DNA of 64,000 bases from Zarea fungicola (GCA_900169235.1 FWCC01000117.1:1-64000); one strand, 5' to 3'. Positions 1-11,832 are shown, numbered from the stretch's first letter. Translations and numbers: made by a program. The notes: generated by a model not told the origin, from the letters alone.

Positions 1-296
1 TTTTTTGTCACCCCCTTGCTAGGATGAGCAAGTTAGCTGGGCTCAAGAGGCAAGATCGACAGACCAAAACCATACTAAGCTACAACAAGGTTACTGAAGC
101 TGTGCCGATCCTGTTTTGCCTACCCCATAACTGGTATATCTACAAAACTTAGTGAGGAACTTTTGCAAAAGCTGAAAATCGTATGACATTGTGTCTTACT
201 TGGAGGAGGAGGAGGAAAGTATAAAACGCCCGAGACAGCCATCTCTATCAGCCTGGGCAACAGCTGAAGTTATTGTCACCTAACGTCTAAATCACA
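1..296. promoter_or_regulatory. Upstream region of the GH25-like gene with TATA box
   Basis: There is no gene here. A TATAAAA element lies at 220-226, 71 bases before the ATG at 297, directly after a GAGGAGGAGGAGG purine run (about 202-214). The spacing fits a fungal core promoter for the secreted lysozyme-like gene. Nothing else was recognised. Confidence 0.5.
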
Positions 297-971
297 ATGC
301 GCTCTTTTACCATCCTGTTGCTTGCCTTTGCTGGTGTGGTCAACAGCCTCACGCACGCAGTTGACAGCTCGTCCGAAGTGTCTACGGACATTTACAAAAG
401 GGCTCTCGGCCAGGGTTTCACCCGTGCCATCTTCCGCGGTTACCAGGAGGCTTGCTCGCAGGGTGGCCGCGTCGACCCGACCTTTCTCCCCAGCTACAAG
501 AATGCGCAGGCTGCAGGCTACAAGGACTTCGATGCTTACTTCTTTCCCTGCACCGGCTCCGGCAACAAGTGCAAACCCTACGACCGGCAGATAGCCGACC
601 TCCTCAGTACCATCAAGGGAAATAACATGGCCATCCGCCGCATTTGGATTGACATTGAGAAGGACAAGGTCTGCAACCCCTTCAACTGGGATACGCAGCG
701 CAACATCGAGGAGGCGAAGAAGCTAATTGCGGCCGTCCGCGCTACAAAGTATGACTTCGGCATCTACACCTCGCCAACACAGTGGGAGAATATCTTTGGT
801 TCTAGGGCTGTTTCGCTAGCCAGTGATGTGCCGCTGTGGTTTGCCAAATTTGACAATGTTGAGACACTGGACCTGGCGACGCCGTTTGGTGGCTGGACGA
901 AGGCTGACGCGAAGCAATACACAGACGATTCGGCAAGCAAAAAATTCGATTTAAATGTTTTTTCTGCCTAG
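297..971 (+). CDS. Secreted GH25-like lysozyme (glycoside hydrolase fold)
   Basis: Single-exon gene of 224 residues. Residues 1-20 form a signal peptide (hydrophobic core TILLLAFAGVV), so the product is probably secreted. The body resembles GH25/Chalaropsis-type muramidase-like proteins: an early segment with RAIFRGYQEA, then RRIWIDIEKD around residues 114-123, which carries the Asp-x-Glu pattern of the GH25 active site, then FGIYTSPTQW and a late VPLWFAKFD strand. Family members cut the beta-1,4 MurNAc-GlcNAc bond of peptidoglycan; fungal copies are usually read as antibacterial or nutritional. The start is fixed by the signal peptide and by the TATA box 71 bases upstream. The protein ends soon after the last barrel strand, slightly short for the family. 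Exact substrate is not shown by the sequence. Confidence 0.75.
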   Translation: MRSFTILLLAFAGVVNSLTHAVDSSSEVSTDIYKRALGQGFTRAIFRGYQEACSQGGRVDPTFLPSYKNAQAAGYKDFDAYFFPCTGSGNKCKPYDRQIADLLSTIKGNNMAIRRIWIDIEKDKVCNPFNWDTQRNIEEAKKLIAAVRATKYDFGIYTSPTQWENIFGSRAVSLASDVPLWFAKFDNVETLDLATPFGGWTKADAKQYTDDSASKKFDLNVFSA

Positions 972-1851
972 TACACTACGTTAGAACCGAGGGAGATAGA
1001 AAATGCCCTTGACAAAGATGAATGGATACATGGAAGTTCGTGGAGAAGCTTTGCGGAACCTACTACATGTTGGTTGCCAAATTGTAAATTGCCTTCTCCT
1101 ACATGAATGTGCTATCCACACGCCGTGCATACCGAATAAAGCTAAATTTACCAGACTTTAATTCTTGGGCAAAACTGGTCCATACCGATTTGGGATCTCG
1201 CGATGCAGCCGTCGGGAAGCCCCTGAGCCAACTTGTGGGGAGAAGCTAAAATAAGCAACACTGCCACACCATTTGATGAGATGAAGGGCGGGTGCGGGTG
1301 GCTTCCTAGCCCCTAGCCCCAACACATGGGGTCTGGTAGTTTCGATATGAACTACACCTTACTGTGCTTAGCCTTGTTGGCCGAGCGTCTTCACTGGCCA
1401 CCCCCCGGTCGCAGGTGTGCAGCCTGTTTTCACCACCCAAGAAGTTTCGTGGGACGCCTACATGGCGCAATTCGATCGCTCTGATTCGTACATCTGGTGT
1501 TGTGGCTGCAGGCACAGCCCATCCGCCTGACAGCTCAGTCTACTGGAGTCGCGTCTTCTCTTCTTGATACAGGCCGCGGCCATATTCTGGTCATTTGTAT
1601 ACTGAAAATAGAAGTATGCAGTTTCCAAATATGCAAGAGGCTTAATTTGGCAAGAGAGTAGCATAGCTGAAAGAAAGTGAGGCATTGGACAGTTGGATTT
1701 GAATGTAGCCCAGGTATATATATCTATAGATGGCATTACATTTGCCTCTCAACGGTAGGATTTTTACGTCTTCATTACCACAAAATCTTTTGTAACCGCA
1801 TTTTCTTTCTCACTGAAGGTCATTTAATTATCTCGTTTTTTTTGAGAGGAC
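972..1851. other. Intergenic, no gene seen
   Basis: Several short open frames occur on both strands but none has a recognisable domain, signal peptide or splice logic. An AATAAAGC sequence near 1135 could serve 3' processing of the upstream gene. TATATATATC near 1716-1726 lies about 130 bases before the dynamin-like ATG and may be its core promoter. Confidence 0.4.
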
Positions 1852-4512
1852 ATGTCTTCATTATTTTCGAATCTCGAGGAAACTCGGCCCGCTGCAAGTG
1901 ACGCTGCACCTGACGACATCGAGGGTGTCTCAAGCGACGACTCCAAGTCTGAGGGTACCGTTGAGTCTGCTGTGACGGCTACAACAGAACCAGACATCTC
2001 ACAGACCAACAATTCCGAGAAAAAGAATGTCCCCGACCAAGACACTCTTCCAGAAAGTCCATTTGACAGTGCCGCCAGTCGGGCTCTTTTCGATGCGATC
2101 GATCAGTTCCAATCATGCGGTGCTGGCGCAGACCTCGACGTTCCTCAAGTAAGATCAAAACCAACCACATTAGTAGCTGAAAATTAACATTTTTAAAAGC
2201 TTGTGATTGTTGGGGCGCAGTCTGTTGGAAAGTCATCTCTCCTCCAGAGCCTAACCGACATCCCATTCCCAGTTGGGGAAGACTGTTGCACACGCTTCGC
2301 TACTCGAATTGTGTCTCGACGCACAGCCCCAAACACAGCCAACCAGATCAAGATTTCTATTGTTCCGCCAAATTTCAAGGTGGATCAGTTCAATTACTCC
2401 AAAAGTGATCGTCTTAAAGAGTTTGAGTTTGGCAAGATTGAACAGTCTCTTACTGCGACTGAGTTTGCCGACATTATTCAAAAAGTAAATCAGCTGACCC
2501 CCATTCCTACATTTCAGGCAGAATGAGCTGACAGGAATCATAGGCATCTGAAAAGTACATGGGAATACGAACCGGCAAACGCCCTGGTTGCAAAAACTTC
2601 GCCATTGAAGTTTTGAAGATTGAACTCTCGGGTCCCACGCGATCTCATTTCAGTATTCTCGATATTCCTGGCATTTTTGTGAATGATTACAATGTCTGCG
2701 ACGGTGAAATGGATGGTGTTAAAAATATGGTTGTGGAGTACATGAAGCAACCAGGGAATATTGTCATGTCCGTTATTCTTTCTCCAAAGTTGTCACCTTC
2801 GGACTAACTCGATTGATAGCTGCGTTGCCGACGCCTGTGTTGATCTGGCGAACCAGGAAATTTTCAAACTGGCCAACACACACGTCGACAAGAGTCGCCT
2901 AATTGGTGTTTTTACCAAGTGCGACCGAACAAACAATTTTACTTCGGTAAGTAGTATTTACGGGCTCGAACGTCGGTGTCCTGGCTAATTAATGCAAAGG
3001 TTATTGATGTGGCCAATGGAAAAGTTGCTGGCGTTGCTCAACTTCTCCATCATGGCTGGTTTGTTGTTCGAAATAAAACAAAGAAGGATGACTTAGATCC
3101 AGAGTTTGATCTTCAGAGTGCTGAGAACGCTTTGTTTGACAAGCAGCCATGGAACAAGGTCCGGGAAAACAGAAGGAGTTCGGGAATGCTCAAAAAGTAC
3201 TTGGGCAAACTCCTTTGCGATCAGATTCAAGCCGCATTTCCCTCCCTGCTTGATAGTCTTCGGCTCCAGATAAGACTGACCGAGAAGAAGAGGCAGGATC
3301 TGGGTCCTTCAAGAGGCTCGACTCACCAACGACGTACATATCTTGTGGGGATTGCACACAAATTCCAGACCCTAGCCAGAGAGGCCCTTGAACATCCCTG
3401 GCAGCTGACAACCGAGAGAGCGCGAGCTCGTCAACACATTCGAGAAGCAAACGAAACCTTTTCGGACGCCATGAGAAGCTCAGGGCATCTCTATCCCTTT
3501 CAGGACCATGGACTCGATGTTGATGGCTGCTTGCTAAACTTGCAATCAGTTCTGTTCTCAGATGCTGCTTCTCCTATGGAAAGCTCGTCACCATTGAAAG
3601 GGCTTGGAGACGAGTCTGAAACTCAAGGACTATTTGAAAAGATTGAGGAAGAGGTTGCAATCTGTAGCAGTACGCAACTGCCTGGCATGGTTCACCCGGA
3701 TGTGATTCAACGCCTCTACAAACAGCAGACTACGCTATGGCGCGATATGGCAGCAGACCATGTACAAAGGATTGCGACCATTGTGCTATCCGCTGCGGAA
3801 ATGATTTTGCAGTCGGTCTGCCCCCCCTCTGGAAATACCACATTCTTACATGGGCAGCTTCTGCTTACGATCAGGCAGTTTCATGAACAGAGCCTGCAGG
3901 AGGGGCTGCGTGATCTGAACAAATATTGTGACAGAGATGAAGACAAGCTGCTCCAAACCACCGACCCTGGATTTATTCGGCAGCTTCAGCTGCTGAGGAG
4001 CTTGCGCATGGTTAGGATTATGCATGCAGGACTAACAATGGTGAGGGATCACAGGGAAGCGACTCCCCAGACAGAGGAGCAGGGCACAGAACACCTGGGC
4101 ACAGAGCAGTTCGCCCTGCATTTGTTTGAGCAGTGTCACCATTCATCGGTGAATAATTCTGTAAATGAAGTTCACGATACCTTGAAGGTCTATTATGAGG
4201 TATGTTTATTGCAGCCCGCTCAGCGCTTCGACATCACACTAATGCGTGAATTTGAAGTTTTCCTTGCAGCATTTCATTCGCTGCGTAACGAACACTATTA
4301 TTGAAGATTTTGCTACGGATAATAGTGGAACACTCTATGGATTCTCCTCAGATTACATTTACGGTCTGGATGAAGCGGATGTTGATCGCTTGGGAAGTGA
4401 GAGTCGGGATGTTCTGGAAGAGAGAGAGCTGCTCCGTTCCCACATCGAAACGCTACTAGGTGTCGAGAAAACAGCTCGAATGGCAATGGCAACAGCTTGT
4501 CAGCATGTATAA
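1852..4512 (+). CDS. Dynamin/Mx-like large GTPase
   Basis: Spliced gene of about 791 residues. Proposed exons: 1852-2148, 2200-2484, 2544-2767, 2820-2946, 3000-4199, 4270-4512; every junction restores the dynamin frame. After about 99 acidic, Ser/Thr-rich residues comes the GTPase domain: P-loop GAQSVGKSS (about 104-112), switch motif DIPG in exon 3, CVADACVDLANQEI and the TKCD guanine-specificity motif. A helical stalk follows (HKFQTLAREAL region) and a C-terminal GED-like helix (RCVTNTIIEDF onward). No PH domain or proline-rich tail is visible, so it is Mx-like rather than a classical dynamin. Such proteins self-assemble on membranes and hydrolyse GTP; filamentous fungi often carry several of unknown role. 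The third donor (GTCCGT at 2768) is weak but gives the only domain-consistent join of normal length. Confidence 0.85.
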
Positions 4513-5021
4513 TCGGTAGCTTGTGCTGCTATTTATTCCCCGAGATTGTTTGTCCGGTTGGCTATCTAATCTCCTGATGTTGCTTGTATACTCGAATACG
4601 TAGATGTCTCTGATTTGAACTTTTGCTTGATACAACTTGGAAAAACATCGGTCTTCAGTTCAAGAGTGCATAATGGGCCTATAGAACAATCTAAATCGTC
4701 GCAAGCCACATACTCGCCCTTCGATCTGGTGGACATGTCAAGTAATGAGAGCGTCGAGCGACTCTACGTCAAATTGCTTATTATTGGAAATCGACCATGA
4801 AAGTCTAGGTTTTATACAGTTTTTAGTGTTAGGCCAATAGTCGTACAACAAACGAGAAGCATAAGACGTGCCGCCCCCGCATCTATGATGTTGGCGGAAT
4901 CCTTCTCAGCCATCTTCCCAACAACAACATCTCTCACGTACTCTTGTCTCGCCCTACATAAGGAAAGCGATAGCCATTACCAGAAAACTTTACATGTATA
5001 AAATTTGTTATTTGGCCTAAA
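4513..5021. other. Intergenic, no gene seen
   Basis: This is the 3' flank of the dynamin-like gene and the 5' flank of the transporter. A 61-codon open frame at 4615-4800 has no start context, domain or splice signal and is treated as chance. Confidence 0.35.
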
Positions 5022-6651
5022 ATGGAGCAATGCTCGACGCCGCGACAATACTCGGTCTTCTCGACTGCCGAGAAACGCTCTATCATTGTTCTTGTTGCAT
5101 ATGCAGCATGGTTCTCGACAACAAGCAGCTTCATCTACTATCCGGCTATTCCCGTTGTTTCAAAAACGCTTGGTGTCTCAGTGGATAAAATTAATCTTAC
5201 AGTAACCTCCTACATGGCGGTCGCCACCATAGCCCCGACTTTGGTAGGCGACGCTTCGGATCAAATTGGTCGACGACCAGTTTACATAGTGATATTGAGC
5301 ATTTATACTATAGTATGTATTGTAATAGCTGTAGTGAAGTTATACAGCATCCTTGTTGGGTTGAGAGTACTACAGGCACTCGCAATCTCGGGTACGTGTC
5401 TCTCAGCATACCGACCGCGGAACTCACACTAAAGTTCTAGGCACTTTTGCAATCGCTTACGGTGTTATCATGGATATATCTTCACCAGCGGAAAGAGGTT
5501 CATTTGTTAGCATCGTATCATTTGCGTAGGGAACTGTTTTCTACTTGGAGAAATTTGATAACAACGCGCGTTGGCTAACGCCAGAAGTAGCATCACCGTT
5601 GCACCTAGCCTTGGTCCAATTCTTGGGGGTACGCTCACTTACGCGGCAGGTTGGGAATGGATATTTTGGTTCCTAGCTATTGCATCCGGGCTTTGTCTGA
5701 TTCTAATGGTGCTATTCCTGCCTGAGACGAGCCGAACGGTTGTCGATAATGGCTCCATCCCACCACCAACCATCTCGAGACTACCTGTGTCCAAAGTATT
5801 TCAGCATTGGCGTTTTTACGAAGGCGGAGAAAGCAATAAATTACGCCCGCGACTTCCAAATCCATTCAATTCACTTAAGATACTCATGAGAAAAGACAAC
5901 ATCATCATCATTACGGCTTGTGGGCTATTGTATGTCATCTACACCGCCATCAATGCCTCGCTCTCTGTCATTTTCGTGAGCTTGTACGACCTTAATGAAT
6001 GGGAAGCCGGATTGATATATCTGCCGTTTGGATTAGGTGGTGTGGTGTCCACGCTCTTCTCTGGCCCATTAATCAACAATGCGTATCGCAATTCTAGAAC
6101 TGCAGTTGGACTTCCAACAGACAGGGTTCAAGGAGATGATCTCGATAACTTTGATGTCGAAAAAGCACGTTTGAGACTGATGTGGATACCATTAATTATT
6201 AATTTTTTGGCTGTCGTCGGATGTGGATGGACGTTGCACTATAAGCAGGTATGAGATGAAGTCTTCTTTGTGCCATGACGACAACTAGTATACTAATCAT
6301 GGAAGCACCTGGCTGTTCCCCTTGCGCTTCAATTTATCCTGGGCATCGTTATGCAGTTGGAATTCAGCGTAAGATTTGCGATACCAATAACAGCACTATA
6401 GTAGCAATACACTGACAACACAGGTCTACAACACCCTGCTCATTGACAAGAACCACAAGCATCCTGCTGCTGCCCAGGCCGCAAGTAACATTGTACGCTG
6501 CGCATTGGCTGCCATAATGGTATCATTTCTCGAGAAAACCATACATGTATTCCAAATTGGATGGATGTTTACCTTTCTTGGTGCACTATGTATTGTGGTT
6601 CTGGCCCTCTTCGCGGTCGACTTCAACTTTGGGGCGAAGTGGCGACAGTGA
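5022..6651 (+). CDS. MFS transporter, DHA1 drug:H+ antiporter type
   Basis: Spliced gene of about 469 residues. Exons: 5022-5391, 5441-5525, 5585-6248, 6306-6368, 6424-6651. It is a 12-helix major facilitator. The first helix is around IIVLVAYAAWFSTTSSF; the loop 2-3 signature reads GDASDQIGRRPVY; helix 5 contains the antiporter-like VAPSLGPILGG. The last exon ends GAKWRQ. DHA1 members such as the Qdr/Aqr1 group export drugs, organic acids or polyamines at the plasma membrane; the substrate cannot be told here. The frame looks interrupted at 5526 (GCG TAG), but a GTAGGG donor there and an acceptor at 5584 (or 5590, also in frame) remove the stop, so I read it as intact. The neighbouring NLR-like relic lies tail-to-tail, its end at 6838. 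Confidence 0.8.
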
Positions 6652-6837
6652 AACTCGCCCAACACCAACTTATCGGGCTATGCAGAGAGAATACCGACAT
6701 AGCTTGTCTTGGTAACCTTCATTATGTTTATATTGGCATGCTAAGTTTACCAGCTAGTCGAGGCATATTATAATCAATATATTATCCTGTAGCCGGGTAG
6801 AACAAACCCTGGACCAAAGATCGAACGCGGGCAAAAA

Positions 6838-9230
6838 CTACACACTGGAACACGCAACAAAAGCAACTTCCCCACTATTTGGGTATAAAAGTAGTCTTTC
6901 CTCCTTCCAGTACATTGCCAGATCTATGCTCTCGGGGTTAATCCAATCACTGGGTAGAAAAAAAAGTTCCTTTTGGACACCTGAATGCAGGTTGATGGTG
7001 CAGAGAGAGAACCGTCTGGAAATATACACTAGTTTTTTGCTCGACAGAATTGTGAGACAACTATTGATTGCTGAGGCAGTTTTGTTAGAAATAACAGTGG
7101 CTGTAATCGTTTGGTCAAATATGCCCTTTGGAGGATCTTCAACGACTTCTAGCAGGCGCTCACTCGCTCCAGTAAGGCATGTTGACTGCTGCTTCCTCTG
7201 AACTGCTGTAGCAAGTCTAGAAATATTTGCAGTTGCCAGGAATACTTTCTTTCTCTTGGAGCGCATCTGCAGAAGGATCGTTTGGAGGTCTGACCCTACA
7301 TGGACTCGCTCCGCGAACTTAATCCCCTCCCCACTAGATTGATCTTCTTCATCTGACGAGGCTAGTATGTTGATTTCCATCTTGGCAATGTGGAGTTTTT
7401 TAAACTCCGAGTCGATGACATCAATTTCGGGTCGTCCGCCTCGTCAAGGCCGTCAACAATCCAGAATAAAGGCGCCTCGAAACTCATCTTGAAAAGGGAT
7501 GACTTGAATATTCTATCCCATATCGTGCGTGAATCAGCGGATGAAACTGAATACCCTCGTCGGCTAGTTCAAGTAAGGCATCGTGAAACGCTGGTTTTGT
7601 GAGCGCAATCTGGTATGCCAGAGAACGAAGTAGAGTTCCCGGGTTCCTTTTGCTTCTGTCGCCGAATCTGATGTAGAAATAGTGACAGTCAGCCCCTTCT
7701 TGCACCAGAGTATTGATAATGAAGGATGAGAGGACTGATTTCCCTGTCGCAGGGCTGCCGTTTACCCACAGCACTGCAACAGATGCAGTTAGTGTTATAC
7801 GCCAAATCAGATATTCTTCACTTTCAAGTATCCAACTACTGGTGCCTTGGGTCCACTGATCTTGGAAAAAGTTGTAATCGAGTGTTGGAAGACTGTCTAT
7901 GGCTAGCATCTGTTTTATATCGTATGATGATCGCCGCGAAGCAGTAGGACGTTGAGACGTCGTCTTGGCATTGATTAATTTTCGTATCATGTTCCATAAA
8001 GTGTTTCGGACGCTGATGTAATTGGGATCCTCGGGGCCGTCGTATTTGCACATACCTTGGTGGTCCGCTGCGAATGCACGAGACTTTTCACCTGGAAAAC
8101 CAAGTACCGACGAATCCTTTTCAAGTACAAGCTAATAATGTTTTAAAAGAAAAAGAAAACGCTAAGTCAAGTTTGCATCATGAATATATTTTCCGATGAG
8201 ATCTACTTAATACTCTCGCTTTTTTGAATCCAATAGAGGTAGGGTGGGTTTCGTAAAATGAAGCAATATCAAGCCTAGAGACGACATTGCGAAATGAGTC
8301 GTCGAGGTTTTTAAGTCCTTGAGCGTTGCTTGAAAGCTCGGAAATATACGTTTTGATAATGATCCTGATTGCAAAATTCGTTTCAAAATCTGCGCAAAAT
8401 CGGTTCCGCGATGTGGTGTAGCAAGGAACGTGATAGCAGCAATCGCGCGCACAATGTGCTCGTACTCTGGGTCGGTCTGGCCATACGCGTATGCCTATTG
8501 TTTTTAATTAGATCACGATCTATTGGGATGCTTGATAGTACAGGAGTTTCTGACGACTTTGAGGGACTGAGCTTCTTTTTCGCTTGCTCAGTGAGCTGGT
8601 GTCGCGTACCTCTTTCACAATAAGGCCACCCATGCTGTGGACGACAAAAATCAGCGGTACCTGTAAATTGTAGCATATCACTAAGATTCATTTTTCCTAG
8701 AGTAAAATTCTTTACCCTGCCGATATTTAAGTGGCTGTGTTGCGCAAGATCGAACCACAACTCTTTCGCGAAGTCGCGCAAGGTAGCATAGGGATTGTTG
8801 TGCTTCCGAAAGCTAGCATCATAGCCGAGTGTCAGGATTCTCGCGATACATAATTCAGGATCCATGGCCAGAAATTTTAGAGGCCAGAATAGTTTTGAAT
8901 TTTTGTTTTTAGTCCAAGTCGCCCGGCTGGTTCCGCCGAGGCCATGGACGAAGACAATGTCTGCCTGGTGGCCGCCCGCGGGAGTATAGACGATGTTGAG
9001 ACCAAGATGTCCGGATAATTCTGGATCCCATTGCGACTGCATGTCAGCGAGGGATTTGGTTGAAATTGCTTGCGTCGACGCGGCGTAGTCACTGGCATCA
9101 CTGCTGGAAATGTAGCTCGACTGAGACGACCTTGAACTCGTTCCACGCGCGGCCCGGGACTCTCTGCCGACGGTAGAAGACGCATCGCTTCGCTTTCGGC
9201 CTAATAATGAGAGCCTGTGAAACTATTTCG
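6838..9230 (-). pseudogene. Broken SesB-like esterase/NACHT (NLR-type) gene
   Basis: Read on the minus strand, an alpha/beta-hydrolase domain with FVHGLGG near 8950 and nucleophile motif VVHSMGGL near 8625 is followed by PEDPNYISVRNTL and a NACHT NTPase (P-loop NGSPATGKS near 7750, Walker B LFWIVDGLDEAD near 7450). This architecture matches fungal NOD-like receptors with a SesB-type esterase effector. Introns fit at about 8652-8705, 8496-8605 and 8100-8190. The frame breaks three times, each consistent with loss of one base from a short run: an A-run at 8351-8354, CATCC at 7539-7543, and the C-run at 7429-7431. Similarity continues into the NACHT winged-helix region (EVVEDPPKGIFDQTI) and stops at 6838 with no WD40, ankyrin or TPR repeats. 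The N-terminal exon is unclear: the frame is open to about 9230 without an ATG before 9042. Sequencing error is the main alternative to true decay. Confidence 0.75.
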
Positions 9231-9863
9231 GCTTATTTAGTATCTCAAGACTAGGACGCGGTAATAATTTGCATTGTGCGTACCATCATACGCCAGAAGG
9301 TAACACCAACATATGCTGGACTCAAGGTGAAGAAAATTAAGTCGGAAACAAACAACCAAAAGATGGCTTCCCTTTTGAGTTTATGGGAGACAAGAAGATT
9401 TCTCTTTGCACTGTCGGTTAAAGAATTGTCTGGTGCATTATGTAGGTGTGAGCATGCATCTGCACGGCGACACAGAGACTGAGACTGGGAATTGCTGGCT
9501 ACTGCTTTAATAATACAGCTGCTGAAACCATATATATCCTTCCGGGCCAAGCAGATACGGCTATGACGTGGCCCAATGTGTTACAACGCCACTGAAGCTG
9601 AGAAGCTGCGTTGATGTCTGGCTGGACCACACCTATGAGTGGGCGAATCGCGGGCACAGGACTGACTGAAAGAATGGGTGGCGGCATCCCAGTGCATACC
9701 AAGACGCCCTTTGCCAGCCTGTTTTATGCATTAATCACAGCAAGGCCTTCATGGCCATGTTGTCGGCGTTTAGAGGGCCGAGCATAAAACGAGCTGATCT
9801 TTCCCCTCACTTCACTGAGCCTGGTATCTCCAGCACCAACGTCCATAATAAACCCTTGTCGCC
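9231..9863. other. Divergent spacer between NLR relic and kinase relic
   Basis: This gap lies head-to-head between two broken genes. A minus-strand frame at 9251-9550 carries a hydrophobic stretch (IFWLFVSDLIFFTL) and could be a first exon of the NLR-type gene, but I could not find a donor and acceptor that join it in phase. Nothing else was recognised. Confidence 0.3.
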
Positions 9864-11381
9864 ATGTCTACGGATACGGGTACGCTCTCGGTCACTGAAC
9901 AGCCCTCTTTCCAGCTCTTTTCATCAGAGCCAGTAGACACCTCCATATATGACAATGCATATGCCAACATTCCTGGAAATTGCAAGGTCAACAGGGCTGT
10001 ATTTTCGGGTAGATACATTCTCAAATCAGAAGATGCCTATGGCGTATTCCTTTCGTTCTAACATGTTCGCTCAACAAAGTGCTTCCTCCCGGCATCCAAA
10101 TCTGGAAGGCCGAAAGCAGTGGAGTCTCTGCATGGACACGAACCACCAAACTTTCCGGTGTCCTGAAAGATGGCACAAAAAAAGAATATTTCTTGAAGGT
10201 AGGTTGACTGACCCAGCAAGTGCTCTGAAGGTATCCTCAATCTGTCATGTTTCGACTGCTTACATATACTGACACAAGTGTATTACTGGCCAAGGTGCTC
10301 GGGCTCTTGTCCAAGGTGAATACCATTCGGCAGTCACTGTCAATCACGCGTACCCAGGTCAAGTGCCCGAACCATTTGGATGGGGGCAATACTCGACTAC
10401 TGCCACAAACAGCGACGAAAAGCAATATGCTACTTCTACGTTTGTGCATTTCACAACATGTGCTTTACTGAACCCCCGTCACCAGCAAAATTCGCTAAAG
10501 CGATCACCGAAATGCACATCAAGGGGACTTCTCCAACAGGAATGTTTGGATATCCTGTGACAACTGTCATCGGTAAAATGGAACGAACTGTGTCGTAGGA
10601 GCAAAGCTGGGCAGCTTGCTTCACCAATCTGCTTCGTGGTGTCATTAAATATGACAATGATACGAACGGGTTTTGGCCAGGGCTAGATGCAGCGTGCAAC
10701 CAGCTGATTGATGCAGTCATCCCGCGACTCCTCGGGGTCTTACAATCTGATGGACGTCAGATCGAGCCAGCACTGATTCATGGTGACCTTTGGGGGGAAA
10801 ATGTGGCAAAAACTGTCGAAACCCAAAAGCTCGTTGTTTTCGATCCCGGGTGCATATATGGACATGACGAAATGGAGTTCGGCACTTGGAGGTGTAGATG
10901 GACTACCTACTTTAGACACCCAAAGTACCTGCGCTTCTACAAGATACATGTTAAACCCTCTGAGCCGAAACATGAGTGGGACGATCGAAACCGGCTGTAT
11001 AGTATACACCCTTACCTAACTGATTCCGCCGGACATCGTGGCAGTATATCCAGAGAGACGTAAGTTGAGCGTCCGATGTGAAACCCACCGATCTAGACTG
11101 ATGGATTGCACAGGGCATATAATGACATACTTTTCTCATGTGAAAAGTATGATCCGAAAAAGGATGTGGCTGTTACGGGCGAATACGCTCCGTTCTCTAT
11201 TAACCAGCTGCAAGTCCGATTCCTGGGTGCGTGGAGAATGAATTCTCCTAATGCAGGCCTCCAGCAGCCAGGGCATTCTGGACACGAGAGAGCGCGTCCG
11301 CGCGAATTAGCTACCGTCTGCTTTCGTATTTGTCCGTCTGTTACAATTTATGTAACGTCCAAGTATATACGAGACTTTTAG
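9864..11381 (+). pseudogene. Broken fructosamine/ketosamine-3-kinase-like gene
   Basis: Exons 9864-10008, 10080-10198 and 10279 onward give a fructosamine-kinase-family fold: GVSAWTRTTKLSG, then GQGARALVQGEYHSA and VPEPFGWGQYS. Near 10426-10431 the reading frame shifts by one base, and similarity continues in the new frame (PPSPAKFAKAI, SPTGMFGYPVTT). An in-frame TAG follows at 10596-10598 at a position where the family context suggests Trp, consistent with TGG to TAG. Downstream the frame stays open through the catalytic ALIHGDLWGENV, the metal site VVFDPGCIYGH and DDRNRLYSIHPYL, then an intron (11060-11113) and YNDILFSCEKY to a stop at 11381. Intact members phosphorylate ketosamines on glycated proteins or small molecules. 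Two independent lesions make loss of function likely. Confidence 0.75.
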
Positions 11382-11832
11382 AAGCATTGATCGCTATCGG
11401 TTCAGGACATTCTGTGGATAGTATGTTTCCAACTATCTGTCTGCTATTATTCCGTACCTGATCGCTGCTTTGTCTGGGTGCCACTTTTCTGCCCCCTTAT
11501 ACGATAATTGTATGACCTTGAGAGGTCCGACTAGCATATACGTATATGTGAATTCACTGCCAATGCATTGCGCGGTATTGTACCATACTCTTTTATAATT
11601 TGAGGGCCCCACTTGTTGAAAATGAGAACCATTATAAAATTGGGAAATTGTAAATACATTCTGCTTCCTCCTTGAATTCCGTGCAGTGCCGAAAACGGAT
11701 TGTAGTCTGCAAGCTAGTTGGGCCGCTTATGGTGCAAACACCGCCCCTTGCCTCTACTTGAGATGTATTAAACCTGGCAGAGGCCATTACAGACGTAAAT
11801 GTCTAGAAAGCCGCACCCAGCTGCACAATCGA
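11382..11832. other. Intergenic, AT-rich, no gene seen
   Basis: This is the convergent spacer between the kinase relic (plus) and the small secreted protein gene (minus). No domain-bearing frame was found. Confidence 0.35.

Noticed and set aside
2789..2819. Alternative 31-nt intron in the dynamin-like gene
   Set aside because: Too short for a fungal spliceosomal intron, and the join fits the GTPase domain less well than the 52-nt intron 2768-2819.
5521..5590. In-frame TAG in the MFS transporter, apparently a broken gene
   Set aside because: A GTAGGG donor at 5526 and an acceptor at 5584 or 5590 remove it in frame and join the conserved VAPSLGPILGG helix.
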